In this document: positions 10,532 to 20,357 of the stretch, in pieces | Layout of the letters: every line of letters starts with the position of its first letter | Numbering within the stretch: position 1 is the first letter of the stretch | Assembly (NCBI GenBank): GCA_905221605.1 | Contig: CAJNDS010000225.1 | Location: 950,001-1,014,000, forward strand | Source: Symbiodinium natans | Lineage: Eukaryota > Sar > Dinophyceae > Suessiales > Symbiodiniaceae | Length of the DNA stretch: 64,000 nucleotides | Direction of reading: 5' to 3' | Notes under the pieces: model-generated | The model's database searches: none | What the model was told of the DNA's origin: nothing | What the model saw: the letters and a program-made list of their open reading frames with translations, nothing else | Position numbers and translations under genes: made by a program

Positions 10532-10654
10532 AAGTCATTAACATTTATATTATATATGAAAGAGTGGTTTAGGGTTGAGGGTTTAGGGTTTAGGGTTTAC
10601 GGTTAAACTAGAAACGATGGAATTAAGAAACTTTCTCGAACAAGTTGAACCTGG

Positions 10655-10794
10655 GTTAGGGTTTAGGGTTTAGGGTTTAGGGTTTAGGGTTTAGGGTTTA
10701 GGGTTTAGGGTTTAGGGTTTAGGGTTTAGGGTTTAGGGTTTAGGGTTTAGGGTTTAGGGTTTAGGGTTTAGGGTTTAGGGTTTAGGGTTTAGGG
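10655..10794 (+). repeat. Perfect TTTAGGG array, about 20 units
   Basis: Uninterrupted heptamers end directly at the CCCAG that precedes the next candidate exon. Confidence 0.98.
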
Positions 10795-10799
10795 CCCAG

Positions 10800-10893
10800 A
10801 GCCGCGAAGGTCGGAGAGTGTGTGCGGCCTGCAAGGCTTGCCGATCCCGGAGGTGGCTCGGCTGCTCGGGTTCATGGGCGGGCCCTTGGGAGA
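10800..10893 (+). CDS. Candidate exon, unknown protein
   Basis: Begins after GGGCCCAG and reads SVCGLQGLPIPEVARLLGFM then GGPLGE. A GCTTAG donor follows. TTTAGGG arrays abut both sides. Part of the sequence (GGGTTCATG...TTGGGAGA) recurs at about 11012. Confidence 0.5.
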
Positions 10894-10913
10894 GCTTAGC
10901 TTTTGTCCATTTG

Positions 10914-10967
10914 TTTAGGGTTTAGGGTTTAGGGTTTAGGGTTTAGGGTTTAGGGTTTAGGGTTTAG
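10914..10967 (+). repeat. TTTAGGG array
   Basis: About eight perfect heptamers, then degenerate copies continuing to about 11180. Confidence 0.97.
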
Positions 10968-11651
10968 TGGTTGAGGGTTTAGGGTTTGGGGATTATTTAG
11001 GGCTTAGTGGTTTCGGGTTCATGGCCTTGGGAGAACTGGTATTTTCCTTTATTTAGGGTTTAGGATTGAGTTGGGGTTTGGTTTAGGGTTTAGGGGTTTA
11101 GGATTTTGGGTTCAGGGTTTAGGGTTAGGGTTTAGGTTTTGGGTTTAAGGTTTGGGGTCTAGGGTCTAGGGTTTAGGGTGGCAAGAGGACCCTCTTCAGG
11201 AATGTTTCTCATTGAAAGGTATGGTCCTTGTAACCCTAAACCCTAAACCCAAGCTCTAAACCTTTGGGGGGGTTCGATTTTCTTTTGAGAGTCCGACGAG
11301 TCCCCATGCACCCTCATGAGCTGGTACCCCACTGAAGGCCCGTATAGGATCCATCACGTCTGGAAGGTACAGAGAAATGTTGAAGGGCTGAAAGGCGCCT
11401 GGAGCCTTTGGGGGACTAAAAAGAATGATAGTAGGGAGCCTGGTGTTTAGGGTGTCGAGACCCCCAAGCCCTAAGCCCGAAAGCCCAAGCCCGAACACCC
11501 CAAACCCAAAACCTAAACACCCTGCACCCTAAACCCTAAACCCTAAACCCTAAACCGTAAACCGTAAACCCTAAACACTAAACCCTAAACCCTAAACCCT
11601 AAACGTGCTAAGCCCTCATAGGTGCCAAGAGCGGCCCAAACATTGTCGCAG

Positions 11652-11700
11652 TGCCGCGAGTTGCGCCATGTCATGCAGAGCCACCAGGAGGCTCCCACGG
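11652..11700 (+). CDS. Candidate exon, unknown protein
   Basis: Starts after TTGTCGCAG in phase 0 and reads CRELRHVMQSHQEAPT before the next repeat array. Confidence 0.4.
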
Positions 11701-11905
11701 TTTAGGGTTTAGGGTTTAGGGTTTTAGGGTTTTTGGGTTTTAGGGTTTTAGGGTTTTAGGGTTTTAGGGTTTTAGGGTTTTAGGGTTTTAGGGTTTTAGG
11801 GTTTTAGGGTTTTAGGGTTTTAGGGTTTTAGGGTTTTAGGGTTTTAGGGTTTTAGGGTTTTAGGGTTTTAGGGTTTTAGGGTTTTAGGGTTTTAGGGTTT
11901 TAGGG
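11701..11905 (+). repeat. Array switching from TTTAGGG to homogeneous TTTTAGGG
   Basis: Two or three TTTAGGG units are followed by about 23 TTTTAGGG octamers. TTTTAGGG is the Chlamydomonas-type telomere repeat. Confidence 0.97.
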
Positions 11906-12044
11906 CTCAGGAGTTCGGGTTCAGGCTTTCCGGCGGGTGCTTGAAGCTGTGCTTTTGGGGTACGGCGAAAGATGGGGAGTTTGGGGAGAAGAGAGGGGGG
12001 GTCTGAGGCAACCTTTCGCGCGTCGTGCCGTGCCGGAGTCTGCG

Positions 12045-12440
12045 TCGAGACGCGCAAAGAGTCGAAGAGCGAACCAATCGAGAAAAACACAAACGTCGAA
12101 CAACGCAAAAAAGCGAAGATGAATTGGAAACACAAACAACGAGATAAACAACGCAAAACTACTAGCAAAAAACACAACAAGTCGAACAGCGCAAAAAGCG
12201 TTTCTGTTTTTTGTTTCGCGTATTGTTTCGCGGTTTTCGCGGTTTCGTATTTTTATTTCGCAGTTGAGTTGCTTCCGCGTTTAGTTTATTTATTTGTTTT
12301 CAGTTTTCCGCGTTGTTTCGCGTTTTCTCGTTTTTCGCGAATTGTTCTTTACAATCCGTTTTTCGTGTTTTTCGCGGTTTCGCCGTCTTCCACGGATTTC
12401 GTGCTTTCCGCAGTTTCCACGGTTTCCGATCCTCCAAAAT
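12045..12440. repeat. Imperfect foldback: A-rich CGCAAAAAGCG arm, T-rich TTTCGCG arm
   Basis: The left arm is A-rich with CGCAAA and GTCGAA words. Near 12202 the composition flips to TTTCGCG, GTTTTCGCGG and similar. The arms are roughly inverse of each other. Long open frames here are low-complexity. Confidence 0.65.
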
Positions 12441-12539
12441 CCTGCACCCTAAGCTCGAGAAGAAAACAAACAACAGACCCTGAAATAGCAGGGCCCTGAG
12501 TTAGAAGTATACAGGATCTAGGTCGGCCCTTGGGATATG

Positions 12540-13140
12540 TTGCAATTTCCCTTATTGGGCTTTTAAGAGGACCATGTTTACGAGTTTTTTCAGAGGGTTT
12601 CAAGGGCCATCCTAGGTTTGTGGAGTTCACCTAAGCCCCAAAAACGAAAACCCTGAGCGATTATCGCCCACAGCCCAGGACTTGGGCCTCACACACCAAA
12701 CGGGGTGGGTGCGCGGTGGGGGTGGGGTGGGTTCGGGGTGCAGGAGGTAATTGCTACTAGGACAGCTTGACACTCTGACAATGTTGCAGGGTTTGGGGGC
12801 TTTGAGGAATCAGTTTTTTTAGGTTTAGGGTATAGAGTTTGACTGGGCATATCTTGGACGTGCCTGGGACTCTATTTCCACTTCTCCCCCAACCACAAAA
12901 GCAAAGAATTATTTGGGGCTTCTGACAATCGGGGTACCCAGGCCTTGACTTGGGTCCCCCGCCCGCCCATTTTGGGAAATACCTATTTCTCTACGTTTCA
13001 GGTCGGGTTTCGGACCCTGTGTCCCAAAACATTCGCTGCCCATAGCCTCTAGTCTGAACCCTCGCACCCTGAGCCCGAAGCCCTAAGCCCTAACACGCAC
13101 AAAGGGGTTCATAGGATTCACTCCCATTTCTTTACTCTAA
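12540..13140. other. Unique sequence, no gene called
   Basis: Few heptamers and no convincing exon. Ordinary unique sequence with G- and C-rich patches. Confidence 0.4.
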
Positions 13141-13144
13141 TTAA

Positions 13145-13289
13145 GGGTAGTTTACATGGGCCCTTATTTTGGTCCCCTGACTCCTTTAAAGGGCTCTGGT
13201 GTTTGGGCCCTTAAATAGCATCGGGCATACAAGGGGCATTTAAGGGGCACCCTTCTACGGGCCCATACGCAGGGACCATGTAGCTACCC
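13145..13289. mobile_element. MITE family F (GGGTAGTT ends)
   Basis: The left end GGGTAGTTTACATGGGCCC pairs imperfectly with the right end GGGACCATGTAGCTACCC; a second inverted motif GGGCCC lies inside. Related copies occur at 37861, 41328 and 61874, with a fragment at 33202. Confidence 0.65.
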
Positions 13290-13323
13290 AAAGAGCTTAC
13301 GAGCTTCTGTGGTCTGCGTTCAG

Positions 13324-13379
13324 ACGCTGGAGCAAGAGAGCTTCATGTGGCAAGCCATCCTCGACCAACAGGAGGACCC

Positions 13380-13380
<1 letters not shown>
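13324..13380 (+). CDS. Candidate exon, 19 codons
   Basis: Exactly 19 codons (TLEQESFMWQAILDQQEDP) lie between TGCGTTCAG and a GC that opens the following T-run. Third positions are mostly G/C. Confidence 0.5.

Positions 13381-13382
<2 letters not shown>

Positions 13383-13421
<39 letters not shown>
13383..13421. repeat. T homopolymer, 39 nt
   Basis: An unbroken T run directly after the preceding candidate exon. Confidence 0.98.
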
Positions 13422-14145
13422 CTGAGGCTTTTTTAAAAGGTTGCTTTTGAGGGTGTTTTTTTTCGTTTGGGGCTGAATGATTCTTGCTGAGGTGCTTGAG
13501 GGTTGCCAAAGTTTTTTGTGTGCGAGGGCTCTAAAAGACGTGAATGGGTGTTTGGGTTAGAGGCTTTTTCGGGTCTTGGGTTGAGGGTGCAGGGTTACAA
13601 AGGGCCCAGTACAGGTTATCCGTTATACTGTGACCCTAAAACCGAGTACCCCAATCCCAAAAAAGGGGGTTTGGTGAGGGTTTCATTGCTTCAGGGTCGA
13701 AGGTTCAGAATGTTTTTTAGACAAGGAACGTCTGAAAGAAACATCATGGCTTAGACCAAGCACAACAACCGCCCCGCAAGCCTTCCTTCTGCCGTACCCT
13801 GAACCCCAAATCCTAACGAGACCGAAACCCTAAACCCCTGAACCCTGGGCCCTGGACCCTCCTAAACTTCAACTTCTAGCCCCGAGGAGACCTGAACGAT
13901 AGACCTGAACGATAAGCCCTAAACCCTCAACCCTGAAAAGGCCTAAGCCCTCAATCCTCAACTCTGTAGAGACCCAATCCCTAAATCCTCAACTCCTACT
14001 CCTGGAGAGACCGAAGTAGCCGAAAGTATCTAAGCCCTAAACCTTGAACCCTAAACCTTAAACCGAACAACCTGAACTCTAACCCTAAGCCCGAAGCCCT
14101 AACCCCTCAACCCTGAAACTCTTGAAGCGCACAAAATCCTGCCAG

Positions 14146-14199
14146 GAGGATGCCAAGCAAATCCGCGAGCGAGTCGCGGAGGCCTGGTCTCAGATCCCG
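14146..14199 (+). CDS. Candidate exon, unknown protein
   Basis: Follows CCTGCCAG in phase 0 and reads EDAKQIRERVAEAWSQIPFW, probably helical. An internal GTCTCAG could be the donor. Confidence 0.45.
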
Positions 14200-14513
14200 T
14201 TTTGGGATTTAGGGTTTAGGGTCTAGGGCTTCTGGTTTTAGCCCCAAACGCTCCTGAGCCCCTTCCATAGCCCACTCGTAGCTGCTGAACCCTAAAAACT
14301 CTGAAGCCTAAAACCTCTATGGTCAGTTGTTTTAGGGTGTAGAGTTTTCAGTAGCATTTGAATATGGCCCTGCTCGCAAGTATCCGCCCCTCAGTTCTGG
14401 ATGGTGTACAAGAGGCATTTAAAGATTCCAAAATGTTCAGCCCATATTAAGGGCCGTTGAAACATAAGCCCTAAACCCGGCACTCCACCGTACACCCGAA
14501 ACCCATGACCCAG

Positions 14514-14555
14514 ACCAAGGTGCTCAAGCAACTCCACACGCTATGCCCATGCTAG
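14514..14555 (+). CDS. Candidate exon, unknown protein
   Basis: Begins after GACCCAG and reads TKVLKQLHTLCPC followed by TAG. A GC at 14550 could be a donor instead of the stop. Confidence 0.35.
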   Translation, partial: TKVLKQLHTLCPC

Positions 14556-14576
14556 GGTGCCCTTGTAACTAGCCTC

Positions 14577-14735
14577 CCAAACCCTAAACCCCAAACCCTA
14601 AACCCCAAACCCTAAACCCTAAAGCCCAAACCCTAAACCCTAAACCCCAAACCCTAAACCCTAAAGCCCAAACCCTAAACCCCAAACCCTAAACCCTAAA
14701 CCCCAAACTCTAAACCCTAAACCCCAAACCCTAAC
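14577..14735 (-). repeat. Higher-order array of CCCTAAA and CCCCAAA
   Basis: The two variants alternate in a semi-regular pattern, showing multi-unit duplication rather than single-unit slippage. Confidence 0.9.
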
Positions 14736-14752
14736 ATCCGGAAACCTTTGAG

Positions 14753-14824
14753 GCTGAAGACATGCACGATCAGATGGAGGTTCGGGTGCAGAACCTCATG
14801 GACCTGATGGTCGGCCCCCCATAG
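14753..14824 (+). CDS. Candidate last exon
   Basis: After CCTTTGAG the frame reads AEDMHDQMEVRVQNLMDLMV then GPP and TAG. GC3-rich and amphipathic. It may close the gene to which the preceding candidate exons belong. Confidence 0.45.
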   Translation, partial: AEDMHDQMEVRVQNLMDLMVGPP

Positions 14825-15260
14825 GGGAATTTCGGGAATTAGGGCTTAGGGTTTTAGGGTTTTGGGGTTTTAGGGTTTTAGGGTTTTAGGGTTTTAGGGT
14901 TTAGGGTTTAGGATTTAGGGCTTAGGGTTCAGGGTTGCAGTGGGTTAGGCTTTTCCAGGCCCTTGCAAGCGCATACTTGAAACCTCAGGGGTAAGCCTGA
15001 TTGCTTGTAGTTCAGGGTACCAACAAAGGCCCCCGTTCTTGGATCAACCTGCTCCGCTCTTTTTTTGAGGGCTTTGGGGTTTAGGGTTTGGCGAGTTTAG
15101 GGTTTCCGGGGGTTTGGGGGGTTTAGAGTTGTAGAGTTTTAGGGTATCTGTGCACTTCTTGGGTCTGACTTTCATGCACAGTGCAGGACTGATGTGTAGT
15201 TTGAGGTTTAGGGGTTTAGATCTCGATAATCCTAAGCCCTGAACCCTAAACTCGAAACCC

Positions 15261-15340
15261 TGCTTTGTCATTGACTTCATAGTGGAGCTTAGGTCGCGCT
15301 GCTGTCTCCGGGCTATGCGCCGGAAGGGCAAGAGGCAGAT
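15261..15340 (+). CDS. Candidate exon, orientation uncertain
   Basis: The + frame reads CFVIDFIVELRSRCCLRAMR, a hydrophobic-then-basic pattern. No clear acceptor is visible, and the - strand is also open, reading PFRRIARRQQRDLS. Confidence 0.25.
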
Positions 15341-15541
15341 GAAACCCTGAACCCTTATAGCCCTTATAACCCTAAACCCGTATAACCCTAAACCCTTGTA
15401 ACCCTAAGTAACCCTAAACTCTAAACCCTTGTAACCCTAAACCCTAAACCCCCAAACCCTAAACCAGCCTTAGCCCTCAACAGAGTTTTGTGTGTGGCGT
15501 TTAGGCGCCCTGGAGCCCAAACTAAAAATCTGCTTTATGCC

Positions 15542-15640
15542 CCTGGTTCTTAGTAAGGAATGGTGGAACTAGGTACCCTACACAATCCCTTGCAGGGTAT
15601 ATATAGGGGGATATAGGGTACCTCATTCCCGCATTCCCCA
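15542..15640. mobile_element. MITE family D copy (CCTGGTTCTTAGTA end)
   Basis: The left end CCTGGTTCTTAGTAAGGAAT matches the element at 58835. The inverted right part (GGTACCTCATTCCCGCATT) lacks the last bases. Confidence 0.6.
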
Positions 15641-15835
15641 AACCTCAAGCCCTAGACCCTAAACCTTAAACTCTGAACCCTAGGCACCAGAAGCCTTCAA
15701 TAACCCTCCGCTTGAGGGGGAACCCCCTACCTCGATTCTGAAGTAGGGTTCGTAATAAGGGCTTGGGGTTTAGGGTTCCTTAGGGATTTTCGTGCGTGGA
15801 TGTATTGGGTGACCTTTTGGGGCTTCTCGTAGCAG

Positions 15836-15877
15836 AAGCCCTACCTCAACGGAAGCATCCCGGTTTTGGGAGCAGAG
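15836..15877 (+). CDS. Candidate exon, 14 codons
   Basis: KPYLNGSIPVLGAE lies between TCGTAGCAG and GTTTCA, phase 0 on both sides. Confidence 0.35.
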
Positions 15878-16033
15878 GTTTCACTGGTTGAGTACTCTTA
15901 AGGGGAGGGGATTCAAGGAGCTGCTCACCCAACCCTAAACCCTAAACCCTACTGTACACCCTAAACCCTAAACCCTGGGGTTACAGCGCTTAAAGAGGGT
16001 TTAGGGGCCTAAACCTAAACCCTAAACCCTGAG

Positions 16034-16108
16034 AACCTCGAATCGACGCGAGCGGAGGAGCTGCTGAACTCGAAATACCTTGCGATGGTCGAGGTGCTGG
16101 GTTCATGG
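16034..16108 (+). CDS. Candidate exon, 25 codons
   Basis: Reads NLESTRAEELLNSKYLAMVE then VLGSW between CTGAG and GTCCTG. GC3-rich and probably helical. Confidence 0.45.
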
Positions 16109-16368
16109 GTCCTGAAACCCCAATAGCCCTAAACCCCAAACCCTAAACCCCAAAAGCCCTAAACCCTAAACCTTAAAAACCCTAGACCCCAGAAGCCCCA
16201 AGCCCAAAACCCTAAACCCTTTTATCCTGACCCTTAAATTCTGAACCCCCCCGACTCCCTGACCCCCCGACAGCCGTAAGAACCCATTACCTTGACATCC
16301 CAGACCCAAAGCCCTAAACCCTGGGCCCTAAACCCTAAAACCCTGGGCCCTAAGCCCTGGTTCTGCAG

Positions 16369-16426
16369 GCGTTGGGTTCCAGGCTTCAGGATGCGGTCCA
16401 TAGAGGAGACCTCGGTGCGATGGCGG
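16369..16426 (+). CDS. Candidate exon, ankyrin-like signature
   Basis: After GTTCTGCAG the frame reads ALGSRLQDAVHRGDLGAMA. The pattern LxxAVxxGDLxAM recalls the first helix of an ankyrin repeat, but one helix is not enough to assign the family. A GT follows at 16427, only 18 nt before the next acceptor. Confidence 0.45.
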
Positions 16427-16444
16427 GTGACGTCTAATCTGCAG

Positions 16445-16498
16445 CTGCGCGCCTTGGTTACCAGGAGATCGGGGAGTCCTTCTGCACAATTTGCATTA
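16445..16498 (+). CDS. Candidate exon after an 18-nt intron
   Basis: Joined in phase to the preceding exon it reads AARLGYQEIGESFCTICIR, with good third positions. Reading straight through would hit the TAA inside the 18-nt gap. Confidence 0.4.
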
Positions 16499-16561
16499 GG
16501 GTTTAGGGTTTAGGGTTTAGGGTTTAGGGTTTAGGGTTTAGGGTTTAGGGTTTAGGGTTTA
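16498..16561 (+). repeat. Perfect TTTAGGG array
   Basis: Nine uninterrupted heptamers. Confidence 0.98.
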
Positions 16562-16663
16562 GAAACGCGGCGGCGACCCGAGTACGCCATCCACACAGTG
16601 CCGTCCTTGTCTGGCCCATGGCATAGGAGCCCTGCGCGCTCAAAAAAAAGGTGCCACTGCGCC
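16561..16663 (-). CDS. Candidate exon on the minus strand
   Basis: The - reading WHLFFERAGLLCHGPDKDGT then VWMAYSGRRR is markedly protein-like and follows a minus-strand CCAG. The + strand is also open over about 65 codons, so orientation is not certain. Confidence 0.35.
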
Positions 16664-17093
16664 CTGGCTGATGCACGGTTGCGTGGAAGGGTCTCATCTG
16701 AGACGCGTTTCTTTAAAAAAAGCGTCCTGGAAATGTACACTTCTTGAGCTGAGTAAAGGGATTTCGTGTGGAAATTCTCGGGATTTTTGTTACTTTCCAT
16801 TCTGGGCCTGACATACAGGTGCGGCGGGACGAGGCGGCGTAGTGGGGTTTAGGGTTTGGGGTTTGGGGATTAGGGTTTAGGGTTTAGGGTCCCAGAACTG
16901 CCCTGAAAGCTTTTTGGAGGATATGGGCTTTTACGCTTGAACCTACTTGCTAAGTCCCCTGAACCCCCACCCTAAACCCTAAACCCTCCGAGTATAAGCC
17001 AACCGCCAAACCCTAAACCCTAAGCCCAAAACCCTACACCCTACACCCTAAACCCTAAACCCTAAACCCTCCGAGTACAGTTTGGGGTTTTGA

Positions 17094-17144
17094 GCGGAGG
17101 ACCTCCACTTCCACCAGGGCCGCGTCGACGCGATGGGGCCTCAG
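17094..17144 (+). CDS. Candidate exon, unknown protein
   Basis: Reads AEDLHFHQGRVDAMGPQ after TTTTGAG. GC-rich island between heptamer-rich flanks. Confidence 0.35.
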
Positions 17145-17428
17145 ATGTGTTTTGGGCTTGGGGCTTTCGGGGATTGAAGGTGTTTAGAGTGTTTAGGGTT
17201 TTTTCGAGTGTTTAGGGTTTTACGGTTGTTGTCCTTTGGATTTTGGGGTTGTCAGGGTTTGCAGACTTTTAGGGCTTTAAGGGCTCCAGGGTTTAGAGGT
17301 GTAGAGCTTTAAGCTTCAGACATAAGGCAGGAGATGCTCAGTTTCGCGAAACCGTAAAAGGCTTGGCAGAGGTTCGTGGCTCGGCATAGGACGTGTTGTT
17401 TGCTTACCAAATATACATCCTAAACCCC

Positions 17429-17553
17429 TACTTGGAGGTGCATTGCTACTTATAACCCCAATTATAAGTCTACTTATAATTTACTTGCAGGACTTAGGGG
17501 GCTTACAAGTACAGTTCCTGTTGGGGTGAAAAGTACCCTTGAACCTCCAAGTA
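17429..17553. mobile_element. MITE family C (TACTTGGAGG ends)
   Basis: The ends TACTTGGAGGTGCATTG and CCTTGAACCTCCAAGTA are inverted copies. The interior CCCCAATTATAAGT is shared with copies at 24.3 and 36.6 kb. The terminal TA may be a target duplication. Confidence 0.75.
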
Positions 17554-18450
17554 CTTCCCCTCAAGCCCAACTCCCTAGTCCTACCTGGTACCCTTTCTGG
17601 TCCCTCAGGTAGCTTCACCATCTATAAACCCTAAACCCTACACCCTACACCCCAAACCCTAAGCCCCAAGCCCTAAACCCGAAACCCTAAACCCTGAACC
17701 CTGAACCCTACTTTGCCAATCGTGACCGGGCTCCCACGAGACAGATCCCAGCTGCAGGAAAGTTGGTTCGCTCCACGCGGCGCTGGAGGCCTCTCCTCGG
17801 GGTTGTTCTAAGGTCTAAACCCCCAAACCCTAAACCCCAAACCCTAAACCCCAAACCCCAAACCCCAAACCCTAAATCCCTAAACCCTTGAAGGGTTTTA
17901 GGGCTCCAGCTGCGTGAGGCGCGCTCGGGGTTTGCTGGGTTAATGAATCTCGAAACACCTCCAAACCTAAACCCTGAACCCCGCGAGCCCGTAGCCCATC
18001 TTAGCCCTAAATTTCCCCCCGACCCTCGCATCTCCGAACCCCTCAAGAACACGCCGTGGAGGGATCAGGATGAATCTAAACCCGAATATTCTGCTGCGGA
18101 GCTCTAAGTCCTAAGTCCTAACCTTCAGCCCGTAGTGTTCTTAAGCCCGAAGCCTGAAGAACCCTAAGGCGCGCTTTTTTCTCCGCCCGCTTTAGGGTTG
18201 AAGGCCTCAAGCCTTGTGCTACAGTGGCCGGCCCAAATCCTAAGCTGTCTTAGCCCTAGTTCTCACCTTGACAGAAGTCATAGTTGAACTAGCAGACTTT
18301 CCTTTGTACGATGCTTTGTTTCCTGATTGCTGGAGAAGGCCCTACACCCTAAACCCTACACCCCAAACCATGAACCTTAAACCCTAAAACCCTAAAACCC
18401 TAAAGCCCTAAAACCCTAAAGCCCTAAAGCCCTAAACCCCAAAACCTTGG

Positions 18451-18521
18451 CAAGAGGCGGAGCGCGCCGAGAACTGTTGCCGAGCCCTGCAGCTCTGTGA
18501 CCAGCAGCGGCGCACGACGAG
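18451..18521 (+). CDS. Candidate exon, unknown protein
   Basis: Reads QEAERAENCCRALQLCDQQR and ends at GTGGCG. Likely helical. The start is placed at the open frame because the acceptor (GGCAAG) is poor. Confidence 0.4.
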
Positions 18522-18768
18522 GTGGCGCCCAAAGGGTTTCGGGTTTAGGGTTTCGGGTTGTTGACCCTTAAGACCCTAAGCCCTAAGCCATAAACCCTAG
18601 AATCCCAAACCCTGGACCCCAGCCCTAGACTCTTGCAGACAGGCATCATGGCCTAAGACCGGGATGAATTTCGGACCTGTGGGATTGTCTGCTTCAAATG
18701 CCTGGAGACTAACTTCTGATGCGACCAGATCAAGGGGTGCCCCTTGAGGGCTTTCCTTTCCCTCGCAG

Positions 18769-18812
18769 GTCCCTCGATTATTTTGCGTGCTGGGAATCGT
18801 TTGCAGCAAGCC
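18769..18812 (+). CDS. Candidate exon with strong acceptor
   Basis: Preceded by CTTTCCTTTCCCTCGCAG, one of the clearest pyrimidine tracts in the window. Reads VPRLFCVLGIVCSK into a C-run. The minus strand is open over the upstream 150 bp, but the acceptor supports +. Confidence 0.4.
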
Positions 18813-18929
18813 CCCCCCCAAAACCAGGAGGGCCTAGGTCCTAAGCGCTAAACCACAAAAAGCACGAAGCCCAAGGCCCTTAACCCAAACCCCAAAACTC
18901 CATACCCTAAACCCCGACAATCCCCAAAG

Positions 18930-19200
18930 CCTCAAATTCCAAAACCCCCTAAACCCCCCCAAAGCCGTAAACCCCCACAGCCTAAAAGCCCCAAAGCCTC
19001 AAAGCCCCAAACCTCCAAACACCGCAAACCCCCCAAACCCCCCGAAACCCCCAAACCCCCGAACCCCCCAAAATCCCCCAAACCCCCAAAGACCCCAAAC
19101 CCCCAAACCCCCGAACCCCCAAACCCCCGAACCCCCAAACCTCCGAACTTCAACCCCCCAAACCCCCAACCCCCAAACCCCCAACACCACAACCCCCAAA
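18930..19200 (-). repeat. Degenerate CCCCCAAA/CCCCGAA array
   Basis: Irregular C4-5 A3 words dominate. Glycine-rich minus-strand frames come from this composition. Confidence 0.85.
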
Positions 19201-19326
19201 CCCTAAACCCCAGAACCGGAAGCCTGTTGACTTACTTAGCTGCTAGCTGAACTTTAAACTTTGTGGGTTTCCGTACTCGTGGGAATAAAAAAGTTTAACC
19301 ATTATTTTTCTGGATTATTGGAGAAG

Positions 19327-19401
19327 CCTGCTGAGGCTTCACGACGACCTCTGTCGCCTGCAAAGTCACTTGTTTGGCACGCGTGCCGGCCTCAGGAATT
19401 G
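19327..19401 (+). CDS. Candidate exon, unknown protein
   Basis: After TTATTGGAGAAG the frame reads LLRLHDDLCRLQSHLFGTRA. The 90 bp upstream resembles that before 4734, suggesting a shared origin of the two intron ends. Confidence 0.4.
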
Positions 19402-19971
19402 AGACAGTCGTCGGGTTTGGGGCTTTGAGGCCCTAGGGTTTAGGTTCGGGTTTAGGGTTTTGGGTGTAGGGTGTAGGGTTTAGGGTTAGGGTTTAGGGTG
19501 CTACAACTCCCAACCCCTTATGCAAAAGCCCTGTTCCAAAGTTATCAACCCCGAAACCTCTCAAACGTACATCCTACAACTTTCAACCCGGGAGCCGGGT
19601 TTAGGGTTTAGGATTTAGGGTTTGGGGTTAGGGTTTAGGCCCCCCCCCCCCACCTGTGAGGAAAGAAAGGATGGAGGTTGGGGTTTAGGGTTAGGGTTTA
19701 GGGTTTAGGGCGTTTAGGGTGTTTAGGGTGTTAGGGTTTAGGGTTTAGGGGGTCTAGGGTTTAGGGTACACTTTAAGCCTTAACCCGAGAAAGCCCGCGG
19801 GCCCTGACGTAACCTAGGGTTCGGACGAATGGCTAATAGGTCCCTTTAGAACTAGACCAGGATAACCCCCGAAACCTTCTTTTAGATTAGGGTTTAGGGT
19901 TTAGGGTCTAGGGTCTAGGGTCTAGGGTTTAGGGTTTAGGGTTTAGGGTTTAGGTGTCCACCGATGCCCAG

Positions 19972-20040
19972 AAGCATTGCTCGCGGCGCTCCAAACCTTA
20001 CACGCCAGAACGTGTGGCGAGAGAATGCCCGCAAAGTGTG
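19972..20040 (+). CDS. Candidate exon, 23 codons
   Basis: KHCSRRSKPYTPERVARECP then QSV lies between GATGCCCAG and a GTGGGA donor, phase 0 on both sides. Cysteine- and arginine-rich. Confidence 0.45.
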
Positions 20041-20041
20041 G

Positions 20042-20160
20042 TGGGATCCCTAAACCCTAAACCCTAAACCCCAAACCCCAAACCCTAAACCCCAAACCCC
20101 AAACCCTAAACCCCAAACCCCAAACCCTAAACCCTAAACCCTGAACCCTAAACCCTAAAC
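20042..20160 (-). repeat. Higher-order CCCTAAA/CCCCAAA array
   Basis: A repeated unit of CCCTAAACCCCAAACCCCAAA (one CCCTAAA plus two CCCCAAA) is visible three to four times. Confidence 0.93.
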
Positions 20161-20170
20161 CTACGAAGAG

Positions 20171-20238
20171 AGCCTGGACTTCCCCACCTGGGCCGGGGGG
20201 CAGTGTGTGCCTCCCCGGCTGGCATGGTATCCTGCAAC
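20171..20238 (+). CDS. Candidate exon, unknown protein
   Basis: Reads SLDFPTWAGGQCVPPRLAWY after ACGAAGAG. It ends just before the inverted-repeat element at 20249. Confidence 0.35.
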
Positions 20239-20248
20239 ACCCTCAACC

Positions 20249-20357
20249 CTATATGGGTGGTTGTCAAAATTAGGGTCCCTTTTAGTGTACCCTATTAGGT
20301 GCCGTATTATAATAGGGTTCCAAAAAAGGATTATAATTTTGACAACCACCCATATAG
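20249..20357. mobile_element. MITE family B with 24-bp inverted ends
   Basis: CTATATGGGTGGTTGTCAAA and its exact reverse complement close a 109-bp palindromic element. The centre GGTGCCGTATTAT is shared with 36430 and 61560. Confidence 0.85.

Noticed and set aside
18597-18821. Minus-strand protein-like frame (LDLVASEVSLQAFEADN)
   Set aside because: A strong plus-strand acceptor (CTTTCCTTTCCCTCGCAG) lies inside it, so the + exon at 18769 is preferred. Not fully excluded.
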